Notes under the pieces: model-generated | What the model saw: only the letters and a program-made list of their open reading frames with translations | Database searches by the model: none | Told to the model about the DNA's origin: nothing | From: Pipra filicauda | Lineage: Eukaryota; Chordata; Aves; Passeriformes; Pipridae | Length of the DNA: 64,000 nt | Direction of reading: 5' to 3' | Assembly (NCBI RefSeq): GCF_003945595.2 | Contig: NW_024104508.1 | Coordinates: 1-64,000 of the forward strand | Part shown: piece after piece, positions 33,144 to 46,889 of the stretch | How positions within the stretch are numbered: the stretch's first letter is position 1 | Layout: the number at the start of each line of letters is the position of its first letter | Position numbers and translations under genes: made by a program

Positions 33144-36100
33144 TGCTTACTGACCTTTCAACAAATCTAAGGAAATAGAAAACTATTCAGATTTTATTAG
33201 GAAACTGCAAAGGCACAGTGAATGCAGGCATCAAAATGATCACACAGGCGTCTTAAAAAGTGGTAGATTATGGCAGTTTAGGAGTGACAGAATGATGTAT
33301 GATGGATTATATACTTCTGAATGTAAATTGACAGTTTACAAGGGGGATTAGAAAGGAAGGGTCTCACTCCCTTAGACAGAACAACACAGTGACAGGGTAC
33401 TGTGTGGAAGGTTGTTCATCAGTACCTGGCTAATGCAAGGTGAATTTGCCAGTCTTCATTCAAAACTCCTCCTGCATTTGGTTTCAGCTAAATGCTTTTT
33501 CTGAGATTTTGATGGGAACCAACAGAAAAGTATTTTAGACTAAAATATATACTATCTTGAAAGAAAAAAAGGAAAAAGAAGACTCAGTGAAACCAATCCA
33601 CAAAAATGTTTCCACTTCATATTTTGATAGCTGAAAAAGTTACTGCTTTAAGACAGAAATTATGTTTTTGCATTATATTACTTATAAGAACCTTGAGCAC
33701 TTGCAGAATTCCTTAACTGCATCTGATAATTTGAAAGCAGAAGGCAGAATAAATTTAAAAGGAGTAAGGTAAAGTAATTTTCTCACAATTTTGGTCAGAA
33801 TCTCTGGGGGAAGAGTAAGAGCTGCAGATAACTTAATAAAAGAGGAGAGTAATTGAAGTCCATTATAAAATGCTTAAATGAATTAAAAAGATTGAAAGAT
33901 TGAAAAATGCCTTACCAATCTAATTAATGAAAAAGTACTTCTGTATTTGTAAGATCACATGCAATGAATAGAAGTGCTTATTTTATGAAAGGATTAATAA
34001 GTAAAACACTCAGACTGAATAGAGCTAATATGAAAAATTTAAATGTAACTCCTTCAGGTGTCTTTTGGAGTACCCTATAAACAGTGAACACTTTTGAATC
34101 TCTTCCTGCATAAGCTGTTATAAAGGCACTAATTTTCTCTGCTGATCTCCATTTTAGTGCAAATCTTAATACATTTTTGTATTGTTTTTTTAAACTGGAG
34201 GTAATTCCTCATCCATAGTTGCTTAATATTAACTTGCACTATTCTGAATTTGCCATATTACATGGTGGAAAGATCTGTACTGCAGTCTACTCTAAAAGTA
34301 TGGGTATTAAGTTATGCTGGCAATGATATGATACTGGATGAGTAGTAGATGTTGATCAGGGCACATGTAGCTAAAAGTCAATGCTTACTCAACTTCTTAG
34401 AAGTTTGAGGAGGTGGAGGTGAAATGGGGTTAAATTAAGAAATGTATGACTTAATACAGGTAAAATCAGCGATGTTTTCAAGAATTCAGCTCAGTATTGG
34501 TACATTTTGAAGAACAACTTCCCATGTCCAGCGTGCCATGGGTGCCTTCCAAAGTTGAGGCGTAACAGTGAAATCTTTTCAATCAAAATTTACATAAATA
34601 CTATACTACCCAGTTAATTTTTGCAAACTGATTTTGGAGTGCATGGTTTCCAACAGAACTATATGGGAGCCTGTGCACAGAATTCCTCCTTTCAAACAGT
34701 TTTCTGTCTTAGAGCTGATGGTACTATTAATTTCTTTGTATCCTGTTTTGATGCTGAGTGCTGCATGCAAAATAGCAACTATTAGAGGCAACTTACTTCA
34801 TTATTGGTAGTAATTTCCTACACTGGAGGAAGTTGCTGAAAAGATATATCTTTAAAACATATGAAGGAAGCCCCTTCTAGGCTGTGTGGAAAGAAAGCAC
34901 AGGTATGCAGAAATCAAGCAAACTTCAGTGTAAATTATATACTTGCTTGCACTGAGAAGTAAGTAATGAAAATTTTCTTGTCTGGTCCTGTATGATAATC
35001 TGTTGCCTTTACTCATCTGTTATCCATGGAAGATTTTTCACGTCTAGTGACCTATGTGTGCGATATTATCCCTATTATGTGCAACATCAGGAAATGTAGA
35101 ACACTAAAAATAAAGTATGTTTGTCTCCGTAGTGCAGTGGAATGAAAACAGATGGTAGGCAACACATATGGCTGCCAGAAGCTGGCAACACCCATTTGCA
35201 GAGTTCTTGCAGCTCAAAACAAAACAAGCCAAAACAAAGGAACTCGAAGGGGAGCAGAGATTGTTCCAGGCAGATATCAGGATATCTGACCTCCAGGTGC
35301 ACACTCCCCATTTCTTTACCTTCAGTTGGTAAAGCTAGAAATGGAAGTATACCAGTAGTTAAGAATTTAATAGACCTCCTTAGTATTTGTCAAAACTTAT
35401 AATTTCTTAAGTATTGGTATTACTTAAAATAAATCTCTAATTTCCACTGTAGGTTCAAACTTCTGGTTTTGGACAAAATTTAAGATTTTGCGAAGTAATT
35501 CAACATAAAAAAATGTGTCAATATTGAAGGAACTTCTCTGTCACTGCTTTGCATCATATGGAGGGTCAAAAAAGAAACTGCAGACAGGTGACTTCCTTAA
35601 ACAGAGTTGCTGGAATAGACCTAAGTCCTTTCTAGAATTTGAATAATTTTTTTTCCATTTATTCAACTTTGTGCTAGTTCTGAAGGTTCTTTTATGGGGT
35701 GCTATTGTTGTGAGCAGTGCTTCATGCCTTGTAGTTTATGGCCTCTAAGCAGTAATCAGTGATGTAATGTATATTACAGGTAACTATAGGATTGTTGGCC
35801 ATATAGTGTCATCAACATAAGCAGCAGGAAAGAGTAATAGCACTAATATCTGGGACAATTCTATGTTCTTTATGCTAATCTTGAATATTTAACCCAAGCA
35901 GAAGGAGAGTAGAGTAAAAAGAAAAAAAAAGTCTTCAGTAGGTTGATACAGTTTCTTCTTCCCTTAAAGGTATGGAACAGAATTTTGAGACTGTGTTAGG
36001 GCACTTTAAAATGGCCAAGGAACAAGCCAAGGGCAAACAGCCTTAAATATTTGTATTTTAGGTGTGCAGATATTATGAAATGTGTAAGGGTTTACATGTG

Positions 36101-39100
36101 ACGGTCTGAATAAGAGAACAGGGGGTTTTCCATTGTTAAGATTTTTATTCTTAGTCTTTGGTTTTTTTATGATAAGCTTTATGATTAAGCTGTTAGCTTT
36201 GTTTATAATTAGCCTGCTTCAGTTTCTGTAGCTTTATCTTTTTCTACACATTTTCATCTAATGTAAAATACATTTTAATTTGCTTTAATTTATGTGGAGA
36301 ATTGTAGCTGTATGGTAAGTACACTGTGACAGAAATTAAGTTGATTTCTTTTTTTGGTTGATAAAAGGGATAGGTTAAAAATATTCAAACTCAGCAAAAC
36401 AAAACAAAAAAAAGCAATTGTAATTAAAATTGATGACACCCAGAAACCAACAAAAATAACAGGACTTAATAAAATTTTATGGTGAATGAAAATGTAATGG
36501 ACTACATAAGTAGTGCTGACAAAAGTAGCTTCCATGACTGACCCTGTTTTTGAGGCATTTTTCTATGTGTTCATTTATATTTATGTCCCTTAAAGTTTTC
36601 AGTAGAAGAAAATTGCTCAGAGTAGTGAACAGCTTTTTTGAAAAGCAGTCTAAGATTTAAGGAATATCTGTTTTTAAATATTTTTTATTTCTACTAATCT
36701 ATGCTATATAATTTTAAAATTAGAACAGGGTCCTGCTTGCTTGTTACAGGTTCTTTCTTCGTTCCAGTGGATAATTGGGATCTTTGATTTTGGAAAAAGC
36801 GTGTTTAGTGGCATACTGTAGCCAAGAGCTTTAGGAGCATGCTATCTGTAATGATTATGGAATTTCAGTGTGGCATTGAGCACCTACAGATACTTCAAGG
36901 ACTGAGTCTTAAGTGCTGGTTAGCTGTGACCTTCTATTAGAGGTCTTAAAAATTGGGGGAAAAGATGATTTCACTATGCATTTTGATTGTGATGTTTCAA
37001 TGTACGCTCTGTTAATTTGATCCTCTGTTACATAATGCTATGTGTTATTTCATATCCTTGGAACTTCAGTAATATAGTGTATGTCTCCCATATCCTTGAA
37101 GTCCCAGGAGAAAATATTTCCCCCCCTGAAAAACATCAGCCAGCAGTTTATCTCTGTCACAATCAAGAGGAATTGCTGAACTTAATTTAGATAAGCAGTT
37201 CAGATAACAATATACAGACTCCCTTGTGAAACAGTCATAAGGACACCAGCTGACATAAGAAAATGAAGACATTCAAGAGTAATGTTTAAGCAAACTCACA
37301 GTAAAGTAGGTGGAACAGTTGGTCACAGCCTTTTAGAGCAGATGGAAATACCAGCGAAGTACAGAATGGAAGGAGAGAGACTCAATTCTTGCTTCTGCAT
37401 TACCATTGTGATGAGATGGATAGAAGGTAATGGAATATATGTGTGTCCAGGCTTGCATTATATCAAAAATCTAAATAACATACTTAAACTGCAGCAGCTT
37501 TTACTTTTAGCCAAAGTGTCAGGGAAATATATAGTATATTAAAAAGCAAAGTTCACCGCTGGCAAAAAAGATGTAAAACTTTATTGTCCAAAAGGGAAGT
37601 GCCTGCTTGTGGACTGCATTAAGAATTGTGGAGCCATTCTCGTTTGGTTTAGTAAGAAGCATGCACCAAACTGGTTTTGATTTGTGTGTTTTCTTTTGTT
37701 AGGTTGTTTAGATAGGAGTTTTTTGCCTAAGTATGCTTACTGATTTCCATGATGCTGGCAATAATGGTTTCAAAGAAAATAGTCCCCCCCATTCAAAAAT
37801 TAAAACTAAGGATTGGAATAAAAAAACCCAAACCCAACACCTCCACCAAGGATGTAACAGGACAAACAGGAAGTGCAGGAAGTGTTAGAGGCTGCGGTTT
37901 AATTTTAACACTTGAGGATAGAAAAAAGTTGAGATCAAGTTAGCGCTGATAAATTAATGTCAAATTTGCATCATTGAGGATTTATTTAGCAAAACAAGCT
38001 AATTGTTTCATTTTTTTCATAAATATTTTTGAAAGGAGTTTGTATCATCATGGAGCCTTTCAAAAGGAAACAGCATCTTACTAAATTCTTGCTCAAGTGT
38101 CAGTACTACGTATTATCTGCCTTTGTAAGAAGTTGTCTCGCCCCTTGACAACATTATTATTGGCATCAGTTATTCCTCTACTTCAGTCAGTCTTTGATAA
38201 TGTTTTTTTAAATAAAAATTCATTTGACTTTTTTTAACAAGGGTGAAAACCCAGGGTTCATATTCACTGCAACAAACATTGCAGTTTTTCTTGACTATGT
38301 GCTGTGACTGTCTATAATCTGCAACTTCATAGTTATGTATCACATTTTTAAGGCTTGCCAGTAATTCATATTTGTACGCTAGTTTATTGCTGAAAAAAAT
38401 TAATGAATGACAGAAAGATATGAAGAAATGGGCATTCAGCCAGTCCCAATATATAAATAACTTTCTGAAGACACAGGGAGATTTACATGCATTTCTGGCC
38501 CCCATGATAGGAAACAGATTAAGAAACACTTGCCAGAGTACATTTACCTTTTTTATTTCATTTACTTCACATACAGGACTGATTACCAACCTTTTGTAAA
38601 TAGTGAAAAATACGAGGTCCATCTGTGAGCAGAGGATGGAGGCAACATGTGTGCTGGTGGAAGAGTGGCTGAAAAATTGTGTGTGTAGAAAAAAAAAGGA
38701 AATAATACCATTCGTTTTTACAGAACATGTGTTTTACTGGCATGTGATAAATTCAGTGGAAATCAACTAGAACCGGTTGTATACCTAGGATTGAACATTA
38801 AATCCATAACTGGGGGATATTTTTATTGAAAAAATTGTAGGGAAGGAACACTCCAGTTGTGTAGTGTTACTTGTGGGTTGAGCAGGAGTAACCACCAGCA
38901 GTACTGGTTAGTGCATTTTGTATTTAACACACATTAGAATGAGAAAACCAGCACTAGTATATGTGAGCATTAGCTGTATTAGTAGTAAGATGGATGTATC
39001 CTACAGTGCAGCATAATCAGATGCTTGTTTAACATCTGATATCCACTGTCCCCTGGGGTAACCCTCCCTGTTGTTTTCACTGTTAAAACCCCTTCCAAAT

Positions 39101-41484
39101 TTCCCTTCTTCTAAACTAGTGGTTTTCATCCTCTGAAGCAGTTTCTGCAGTGGCGATCAAGGCAATATTCCAGTGACTCTTAGGTAAGATCTGGAGGCTT
39201 CCACAACATCGCTGGATTCTGTCCTTTTCTTGCTTCCCCTGTGTATTGCAGTCTGATATCCCAACCCCCCCTTCCAGCTTCCGTGTATTCCCCAGCTCAT
39301 GGGAGCTGCTGTTCCTTCTTCTCTAATGGGCAGTGGGAGAAAGGAAGCTGTGAGACTGACAGTAACATGGTCTGCTGAGGGAGTTCCTTGAATGTGGTCC
39401 TCTGAATCTGCCACATTCTTCATTGCTGGGAGATTTTGTTCACCTCTTTTATCATTTTAATTCCTACCTGCTTTTTGGGGGTGGTAGTCGTGGTGTGTCC
39501 ACAGCCTTGGTGTATTCATAGGACAACTGAATCCTCACCCCGTATCATTCCAGTAATGTGTCCCTCAGTAATGATTCCTCACTCCTATTTTCCCAGCATA
39601 GTTCCTGTTCCCAGCAGGCCTACTAGCCACTAATGGTAGCCTGGTGCAGACCTGGTAACAGAGGCCTTTCCTCACACCACTTTGAGACCCACTGTCATCC
39701 AGGAGCCTAAGAAGTGAGGGGAGTGGTGTAGGGCCCACAAAGCAGGGGAAAGGGAAGCTGCAGCCATTCAAAGGGAAGGATGTTAGGACCAACATTAGAA
39801 CCGAGAATCTTTTTGTATGTCTATAAATACAGTTCAGAAAGGCAATGAGGCTCCTGACCAAAATAAATCAGCAGATTTTACTTCTTGGTAAAACTGTTCC
39901 TCACACCTTATAGAAACATTACAGAAGGACAACTGAAGAAATTGCCATGAAAACTCAAATGAAGGATTATACATTAAATTTGCATTAAGTTTTCATGCTA
40001 TGCTACAAATACCTGTTGAAAGGTTATACTTTCAATTTAACTCCACAGAATAACCCAAACAAATACAGAATTGAGAACAAAATTTTTATTTCATGTCTTT
40101 TTGAAGGATTAACTATTCCTTTTTATAAATGAGCAAAGACCTGTAGGAGTAGAAATGCAAAGCACAGCATCCATGTCATTAACATGTTAATTCTTTTAGA
40201 GGGAATTGAAAAAGCAGTTTGAACTATTATGGTATTTGCATCTTCATGCTACTCTGTTACAGAACCTGTTAAGCAAGCAATGGCCCTGGCATAGTTAACA
40301 ACCCTGTAGGGAGCACCAACTTTACAGGTCATGGGATATCCCACCATGGCCAGCGTAGGAGTAGCATCGATCAAGAGTGGGATGACAGGTGCTGCAATCT
40401 TCTTTCTACTCATGAAACACAGCATTTGATAAGTGATCAAAAGTTATCAGGGCGGATTTAAACATTAAACAGAAGCTGGATGGAGACATGGGAGTGCCAT
40501 GTTGTGTGTGTGTGCTCTGTTGGGAGAGTGTCTATTGTACTGGGCAGCTTGGGGGTGCTGTGTGCTGTGCTGCACAACGAGGTGTTTGGCTTTGTGGCTA
40601 AAAGCAGTCATGCTGGTTTGCTGAAGCGCCTCAGAGCTGGAGCATGTGCCTTGGGTTATATTTGATTGCTGTAGCTCCTGCTACGTTCCCATGGGTTGGT
40701 TAATGTGCATGCCTATGTGGCCTGTAACTGTGCTCTGTCCTTGTGGTAGTCGGAGAGTTGGTATGGTTTCTGCTTTGCTGTACTTTAACAAAAACAATCA
40801 GAAAAGAAAGCATTGTTTGCTCTGAATTCTCTTCAATTCTGCACAGCAACTCAAAATTAGTACCTTTAATTATTTGGGAGAATGGATAACGTGATTAGAA
40901 AGCTGAGAAAAACTTTATGATTTGAGAACTAAATGTCACAAAGAACCATATGTATGTAGTTGATCTCTTAAACTTTAGCTATTCTGTGACTTAAGTAGTT
41001 TCATTGTATTTTCAGCCTTTATGCTCATGTGCTCTTTCATCATCATTGCTCATGTCCCAGAAAACTGAGTCCAACATATTTTGAGAGAAATGATAGAAAA
41101 TAATGAGCAACTGAAAAAAACAGGTTAGCAAACCTGAGGAATTCTCATACATGCCTTTGGAACTAACAAGTGCCTTTTCAATAAACTGACTGAAAAATGT
41201 AAAGTAAAAAAAGAGCTTCCATGTTTCCCATCATGAGCCACAAGAGAAATGAACTCAGCAGAAAAATGTCGTGTTTCAGTAGAATGTCAAATATATCTCA
41301 AAGGGTACAGGAACACAAAAGAATCTGTAATAATATCTCTGTCTTGACCCAAAGAACTAACTTCAGTACTCATTACAAGGTAAATGGAATTCTGACAGCG
41401 TCAAATATTTTCAAAATCTGCTAGAAAATATATTGATGCATAAATTGCATTTTTAATTTAAGACACAGCAGAGGAAAAAAAATG
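33144..41484. other. Intergenic region between NGLY1 and TOP2B, proximal part
   Basis: About 8.3 kb of AT-rich DNA with no recognised gene, CR1 copy or RNA gene. Open frames exist (for example minus 38170-38622, 150 codons; minus 40249-40440, 63 codons) but they show no known domain and no convincing splice frame. Confidence 0.6.
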
Positions 41485-41745
41485 TTAAATGCGACAGGAA
41501 CTGATGCGGTGTTGCAATTTCTGGATAATGTGTATTGCCTTTTCCTGAAAACCTGACAAACTCATTGCACCGATTACCCGGAAATAAAAGAATGTGAGCA
41601 GCAGTAAAAGCCAACATACAAGAAAGCACACTACATCCAGATAAGTTTCAAGAGCTTCAGAGCTTCCCACTCTTCGAAGGCTTTCTGGAATAAAAACTTC
41701 CAGAAGAAGAGCATGTGTGGAATAATACGGCTCAGTGAAAACCAG
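41485..41745 (-). CDS. Unrecognised exon-like piece B, membrane segment and stop
   Basis: I do not recognise this protein. On the minus strand, TTTTTTATTTAG is followed by an open frame of 86 codons starting CTG GTT TTC and ending TAA at 41487-41485. The translation contains a strongly hydrophobic segment (YLDVVCFLVCWLLLLLTFFY) flanked by charged stretches (PESLRRVG before, QEKAIHIIQKLQHR after), as in a C-terminal transmembrane exon. Its phase (0) matches the end of the piece at 42850-42980. It could be part of an undescribed or lost gene, or a chance open frame. No conservation test was possible. Confidence 0.35.
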   Translation of the reverse strand: MVFTEPYYSTHALLLEVFIPESLRRVGSSEALETYLDVVCFLVCWLLLLLTFFYFRVIGAMSLSGFQEKAIHIIQKLQHRISSCRI

Positions 41746-42336
41746 CTAAATAAAAAAGAAGGTGAGTTGTTATTACAACAATTCAATAGCATGATGCTAA
41801 AAACTTTGGCATGAATTTACTATGAAGCACAGTACAGGAAAATTAACTGTTATATAAGAACACAGTGTATTGCTAAGTTGTTCTTTGTAAAATTAGTTTT
41901 AAAAGAATGGATATGATAGTTGTGTAACACTTAACAGATGTGTTGCAAAAGTGGTTACGCTGCCTTCTTTCATATTTTCGTCTGTCACTAAGGTAAAACA
42001 TACAGTACCTCTTTTTAAGGTTCTTTGCTTCATAGTTTGCAAGGAATGGAGGAATATTCTAGAAGAACTGCATTGATGAAAAACATTTTTATTTTCTGTT
42101 CTACAAATTAAATCCACAGTAGATTTCAAAAAGAAATTTATAAAATAATGAGGACTACTGCTTCCATATTCCTTAGGCTATAAAAAAACCCCACAAATAT
42201 AAGTATATCAAACCAAGTTGCTTTTAATGCATCCTGTAGGTGAAAAATTTTATTCTAGAACATTAAAATGAATTAAAAAATTATTAAGGCACATATATTC
42301 GAAGTCATTCAAAAGATTGTTTTCCTTCCTCATAGG

Positions 42337-42437
42337 TGACAGACATGAATCTTAAAGAAAGAGATGCTGTGATCAAGATGCAGCTTTCTGAAGTGCTCAG
42401 AAATGGAGAGATGCTTTTGGAACTCATGCTGTGCTGA
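42337..42437 (+). other. Plus-strand exon-like piece of low confidence
   Basis: After TTTCCTTCCTCATAG, 33 codons are open (contains NLKERDAVIKMQLSEVLRNG) before a TGA. The composition is coding-like, but there is no recognised domain and no partner exon. It may be part of a non-coding transcript or chance. Confidence 0.2.
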
Positions 42438-42849
42438 AGACCTAGATTGAGATTCCCAGATTCTAATATAAATATGCCATAGCAAAGTGCTGGCTAAATA
42501 ATTCCTGAGTAGTCAAACACCTTGTCCTGGCCAATACTGAAAGCTGTTGCTACTGCAGCTTCTGCTACCTCTACCAGCAGTGGCCACAGTCATAGTGAGC
42601 AAGAGGCATATAACAACCACTGATTTGGATGATTTTACTTCAACTAAAGACTGAGGTAATGTGTTCTTATTTTCTTAAATAAAAACGGGAGGGCCCTAAG
42701 GAGCATGAAGAATCTATAGGTAGATGGGTGCAATATAAGGTAGGTAGTGGAAAGAGAATATAAGCAGTTTTAGTTGGGTAAAAATAGAACAGGAGACCAT
42801 AACCTAGACATATAAACATTTATTGTGTTGCATTTACTACTCTATTTAC

Positions 42850-42980
42850 CCATTCTTGTAATAAATGCAGCAAGACTAAAATACTAAGGAGAAACACCAC
42901 TATTGAAGCCAATAATGGAGGACAGCTGATATCTTGGAGAGAAACATTCAAGACCCAGGAATACCAAAGTGTTAAAGGAT
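42850..42980 (-). CDS. Unrecognised exon-like piece A, membrane segment
   Basis: I do not recognise this protein. On the minus strand a fair acceptor (TTATTCCTTTAG) is followed by 131 bp open in one frame and a donor-like TGG|GTAAAT. The translation has a hydrophobic helix (PPLLASIVVFLLSILVLLHL) preceded by an N-glycosylation-type NVS. The 3' phase is 0, compatible with the piece at 41485-41745. The upstream exon needed to supply one base was not found. Chance is a real alternative. Confidence 0.3.
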
Positions 42981-43310
42981 CTAAAGGAATAACAAAAGAT
43001 TTTTGATGCATTTCTGATCTTCTTTGCTTAATATTAACACCTAATGAAAATAGAGAAGGGCATGAAGCAGCTAGCAGTGACCATTTTTAAACATTGCTTG
43101 TTTAATCATACAAACTGTTGAATTACACAACTCCTACTGAAATAAATAGGAACTGTTGCTGTTGAGCTCTGTTACAAATTAGGACACCTGATAAATTGTT
43201 GAATAGCTGATCTATAACAAGTAATTTTGTTAGGCAGTTGTAAATTTGGATAATGCTTATGTTTAAGTGTGTGGCTGAGTATTATGCACATTTTACCTGT
43301 TCAGGTCTAC

Positions 43311-43336
43311 CTTTTTTTTTTTTTTAAATTTTTTTG
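43311..43336. repeat. Poly-T tract
   Basis: About 15 T followed by AAA and another T run on the plus strand. Simple low-complexity sequence. Confidence 0.85.
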
Positions 43337-46300
43337 GTTCAAGTGTACATCTGACATAATTAATCTGAAACAATGCATTTGAGTAAAGGGAATTTTTAGT
43401 AAACAGGTTCCTGGAAAGCTAAACAACTGAAGTCAGCTAGAAAAGAGTATTCGCAAAACCATATTATTATATAAACTTCCTCTTCTAAACTGCTTTGTAA
43501 TTGTCAGGAGCACACAGTGAGCATGTTCCCTGTGTTGTGGACTATAAAAGAGTAATTCAAATTTTAGGGTATCTAGTACCAAATCAAACCCATTATGATC
43601 TAATGATTCAAAGCACTAAAGCAGTATAAACTCAAGCTGCCAGTACAAATTTGCTCAAAGGGTTTGTTCATTAATTTGTTGGATGGGTAACTTCAAACTG
43701 TCTGACTATCTGTGGTTCTGCTAGTCTGCGCCTGACTGGACCCTTCATAGTTAGCCCAGAATTTTCTTTTTGGTAGTTCCTTCTTATTGTCTTCCCCACT
43801 TTCTGTGCTCAGGTTTATTGTTTGCTGATGTCTTCATGTGTGCCTACCCTAGCCCTCTTTCAGTTGGGTGTTTACACATCATTCACTCAACTCTTTCTGT
43901 TGTTCTTTGCCTCCGTTATTTATTTATCCAAATTTTCCAAAACTTGTACCCTCCTTCTCTTTCTGCCTTTGACCTCAGTGTAAGCTATGTGAGTGCACTG
44001 GCCACACCTTAACAACATGCTCTGTCTCAATGGAGGTTGAGCCATTGGGTCTTCTCTGAGACTTTCCTCTTCTTGGATTGCCACGAGAACCACATAACGC
44101 CATTCTGAGAAAGAAAATGCAAATGCTCATCCTGACCTAATCGTCATCAATTCCAGTCAAAACTGGTGGTACAATGAAGCTGTGCAGAAAAGCTTGTCCT
44201 TCCTATTTCCTCCCCATAACTACTAATCATAAATCAAAACATAATTTATCAGAGATGATTGAATTTTAGCTCAAAAGAGCAAAATACCATCTCTTTAGAC
44301 ACTTCCCAGAATAGTGGGCTTCTCTGTTTTTTACATCAGTCATCACTTTTCCCCACAGATTCAACATATTCATGCATGCCTCCTTCACCTTCCTGCCTCC
44401 CAGGAATGAGTAGACATAAACTGCTATTAGGAAGCAGTCTTGATACTCACTCTGGATCCATCATGGATTTCTGTCTGGAAGGCTATAGAAATACATTGGT
44501 AATGGGAACCTTCAATGAGCAAGGAGAGTGTTGCTGGGTAAAAATTAATTACCACTCACATTTTCTTGCCCAAAGAGTCTTGGATGAACTTCTAGGAACA
44601 AAACTCCATGTCTTAGCCAAAAATATATTGCCCTTTGAAAAGAGAGAGCTCCTTTTCAGGAGTTTTCAGGGCTGGCATAGAGGGACAGGAAGAAAGGGGT
44701 TATGTGGCTAACACAGAGGAAAGTTACTCAAGTGAGGCAAGCCTAGCATGCTTTGCTGTGTTCAGCACCCTAAGCTCAAGGGAGTGTCTTTGTGAATGGC
44801 ATGCCATGTCCAAACCTTGCTGGCTGTTTGCATTCTCCACACTAATTAACAATGCCATAATGCAGTTGGTGATTCCCAGCCTACAAATGATCACAGCAAT
44901 CTGCCTCTCAGCTCAGATAACTGCTGATGGCCACTGCCATGTCATGGATGTTCAGCACAGATCTCAAAACACATCGCCTTCTCTCTTATGTGTATCTTTC
45001 TGTTGTCTTTGCCCCACCTCAGCACTTGCAGCTTTTCCCACTGTCACCAACTCTTTCAAAAACCTCAGATGTTAATAGTGTGGATATTAATTTTATTCAC
45101 ATTGAGAGTTCCTCCCAGCAGGGCCAGCTCAACCTCCTTTGCTTCATCTCCGCATGCAACTTCTCTCGCCCTATGTGTTCACTGCACGAGGAAGCTTTCT
45201 CCTAGAAAAGGAACCTCAGTACAAATGTATTTAATTACTATGACCAGCCCCTGCCTTAGCAGCAACTCTGTTTATGCTGCTCAGAGAAAGTGTGTCACAG
45301 TTTAAGACTGAGCTGACAGTGAGGACACTAGATGGTCTTGGATACTAGAGCACTTCTAGTCACAGTTAAATAAATATTTGATGTTAACAAGTGACACCAC
45401 TTCCACATTCCGTGTGAGAGAGTGCAGTTCAGGACAGAAGCCAGGCATGTAAGCGTGAAGGTCTCTAACACAACCTGCCTCTCCTGCAGCAGGAGATGGT
45501 GCGGTCCTGGGGACAGTCAGAGAGGTCAGTGCAGCGGTCCCAGCCATGCAAGGGCAGTCCAGGTGCAGGGTGCTGGAGTCCCTGCAGTTAACCCTGGGGC
45601 TTCTGCTGGACCTCTTCCCTAGCAACAACCTGTCAGCAGCCGGCTCACAACCTGCACTGCTCCAAAGTCTTCCACACCTCTGGCAATAGAACAGCAATTA
45701 ACAGGTTAGTTATGGGGCAGTAATTGGAGAGTAAGCGGGGTTTAACCCCTTCAATCCCTCTGCCAAATTGTCACTGAGTGGCATGTTGTTCTTGGAGGAC
45801 TAAGATGGAAAAGACCTGGTGTTTTCCAAGAGACTGGTTGTGGATCAGTCTGGCCCCAGGAAAAGCTACTGACAAACACGCCATGGATACATCAGGCATG
45901 TAAGTAAGTCCTGGGCAAGGTTCAGATGAGAATGTCGGGCAGTGCATTGACAGTTTGAATAGCCACAGAAAACCACTAGTGTGGGCTCTTGCTAATGCAA
46001 CAAAGGTATTTGAAATACATTTGTGTAAATATGCATGACCCAGCTAAATTTATATTGTTAGATGATCCAGACATGGGTAGACTTTTCTTAAATACCTTGG
46101 AATCATGGCCTGAAGCTCATTCACAAAGAAGGCAGTACAAGTATGTTGATCACTGTCGTGTTGTTCTACCACAATCCTACTCAACAATTTGATCCGTTAT
46201 TTCACAATTATGTTAATGAGTTATGATGAATTTTTTAAATGCAGTACAATATGGAAATTACTATATTGCAAATGTAAATATTTGATATTAAAATATGCAG

Positions 46301-46843
46301 TGTTTGTTTACACCTTATTACAATTACATACAATGTGGAATGTATAATGTACTGGGCATCAACTTAGTTCCATAAATATTTTAGAACAAAATTACACTTT
46401 TTCCTGTGTAGTTTGCAGAAAAATGAGAGCTGTGATTGGTCATTTAGGTAAGTGGTTGTATCCAGGTATGCTCTCAGAGTAGATAAATGTACACAGAAAT
46501 ACTTAAAGACCATACGTACAGCTGTCTTACTGCTAAAAAGATTGGACACAAAGTAATGTTACAATAAATATTTTTCTTACTAAAACCAGTAGTGAAACTG
46601 GTTTAAGTAGATGATTGTTTTGAAAATTTGTAGGGTACTTCTATTTATATTACGGCCTCTAGCTATGAGGACAAGTAAATCTCCAATGAATTGAAATAAG
46701 ACACTGTGTATATTATCTCAAGGAGACTATTAATTTAAAATATCACACGATAAGTGTAAAGTATTTGACATAAACTGGTAGTGCATGATAAGGCAGGTGG
46801 CATCCAGTAAAGAAATTCCACTCCTATCAAAATGTTATGGTGC
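43337..46843. other. Intergenic region, central part
   Basis: No recognised gene. Plus-strand frames at 44259-44711 and 44635-45075 are long (about 150 codons) but show no domain. The frame at 45989-46192 (contains FILLDDPDMGRLFLNTLESW) looks somewhat coding-like. None has a confirmed splice partner. Confidence 0.5.
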
Positions 46844-46870
46844 TTAAATTTGATTAATGATCAAATTTAA
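46844..46870. repeat. Short perfect inverted repeat
   Basis: Arms of 11 bp (TTAAATTTGAT and its complement) around TAATG. It lies just upstream of the exon-like piece at 46890. Confidence 0.7.
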
Positions 46871-46889
46871 TTCTGTGTTTGTTTTAGCA

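Noticed and set aside
38170..38622. A 150-codon minus-strand open frame
   Set aside because: It lies in AT-rich DNA, has a low-complexity Phe/Lys/Ile/Asn-biased translation and no known domain or splice frame. Chance is the simplest reading.
44259..45305. Overlapping long plus-strand frames of 90-150 codons
   Set aside because: Several different frames are open over the same stretch and none shows a domain or a consistent splice pattern, which points to base composition and not to coding.
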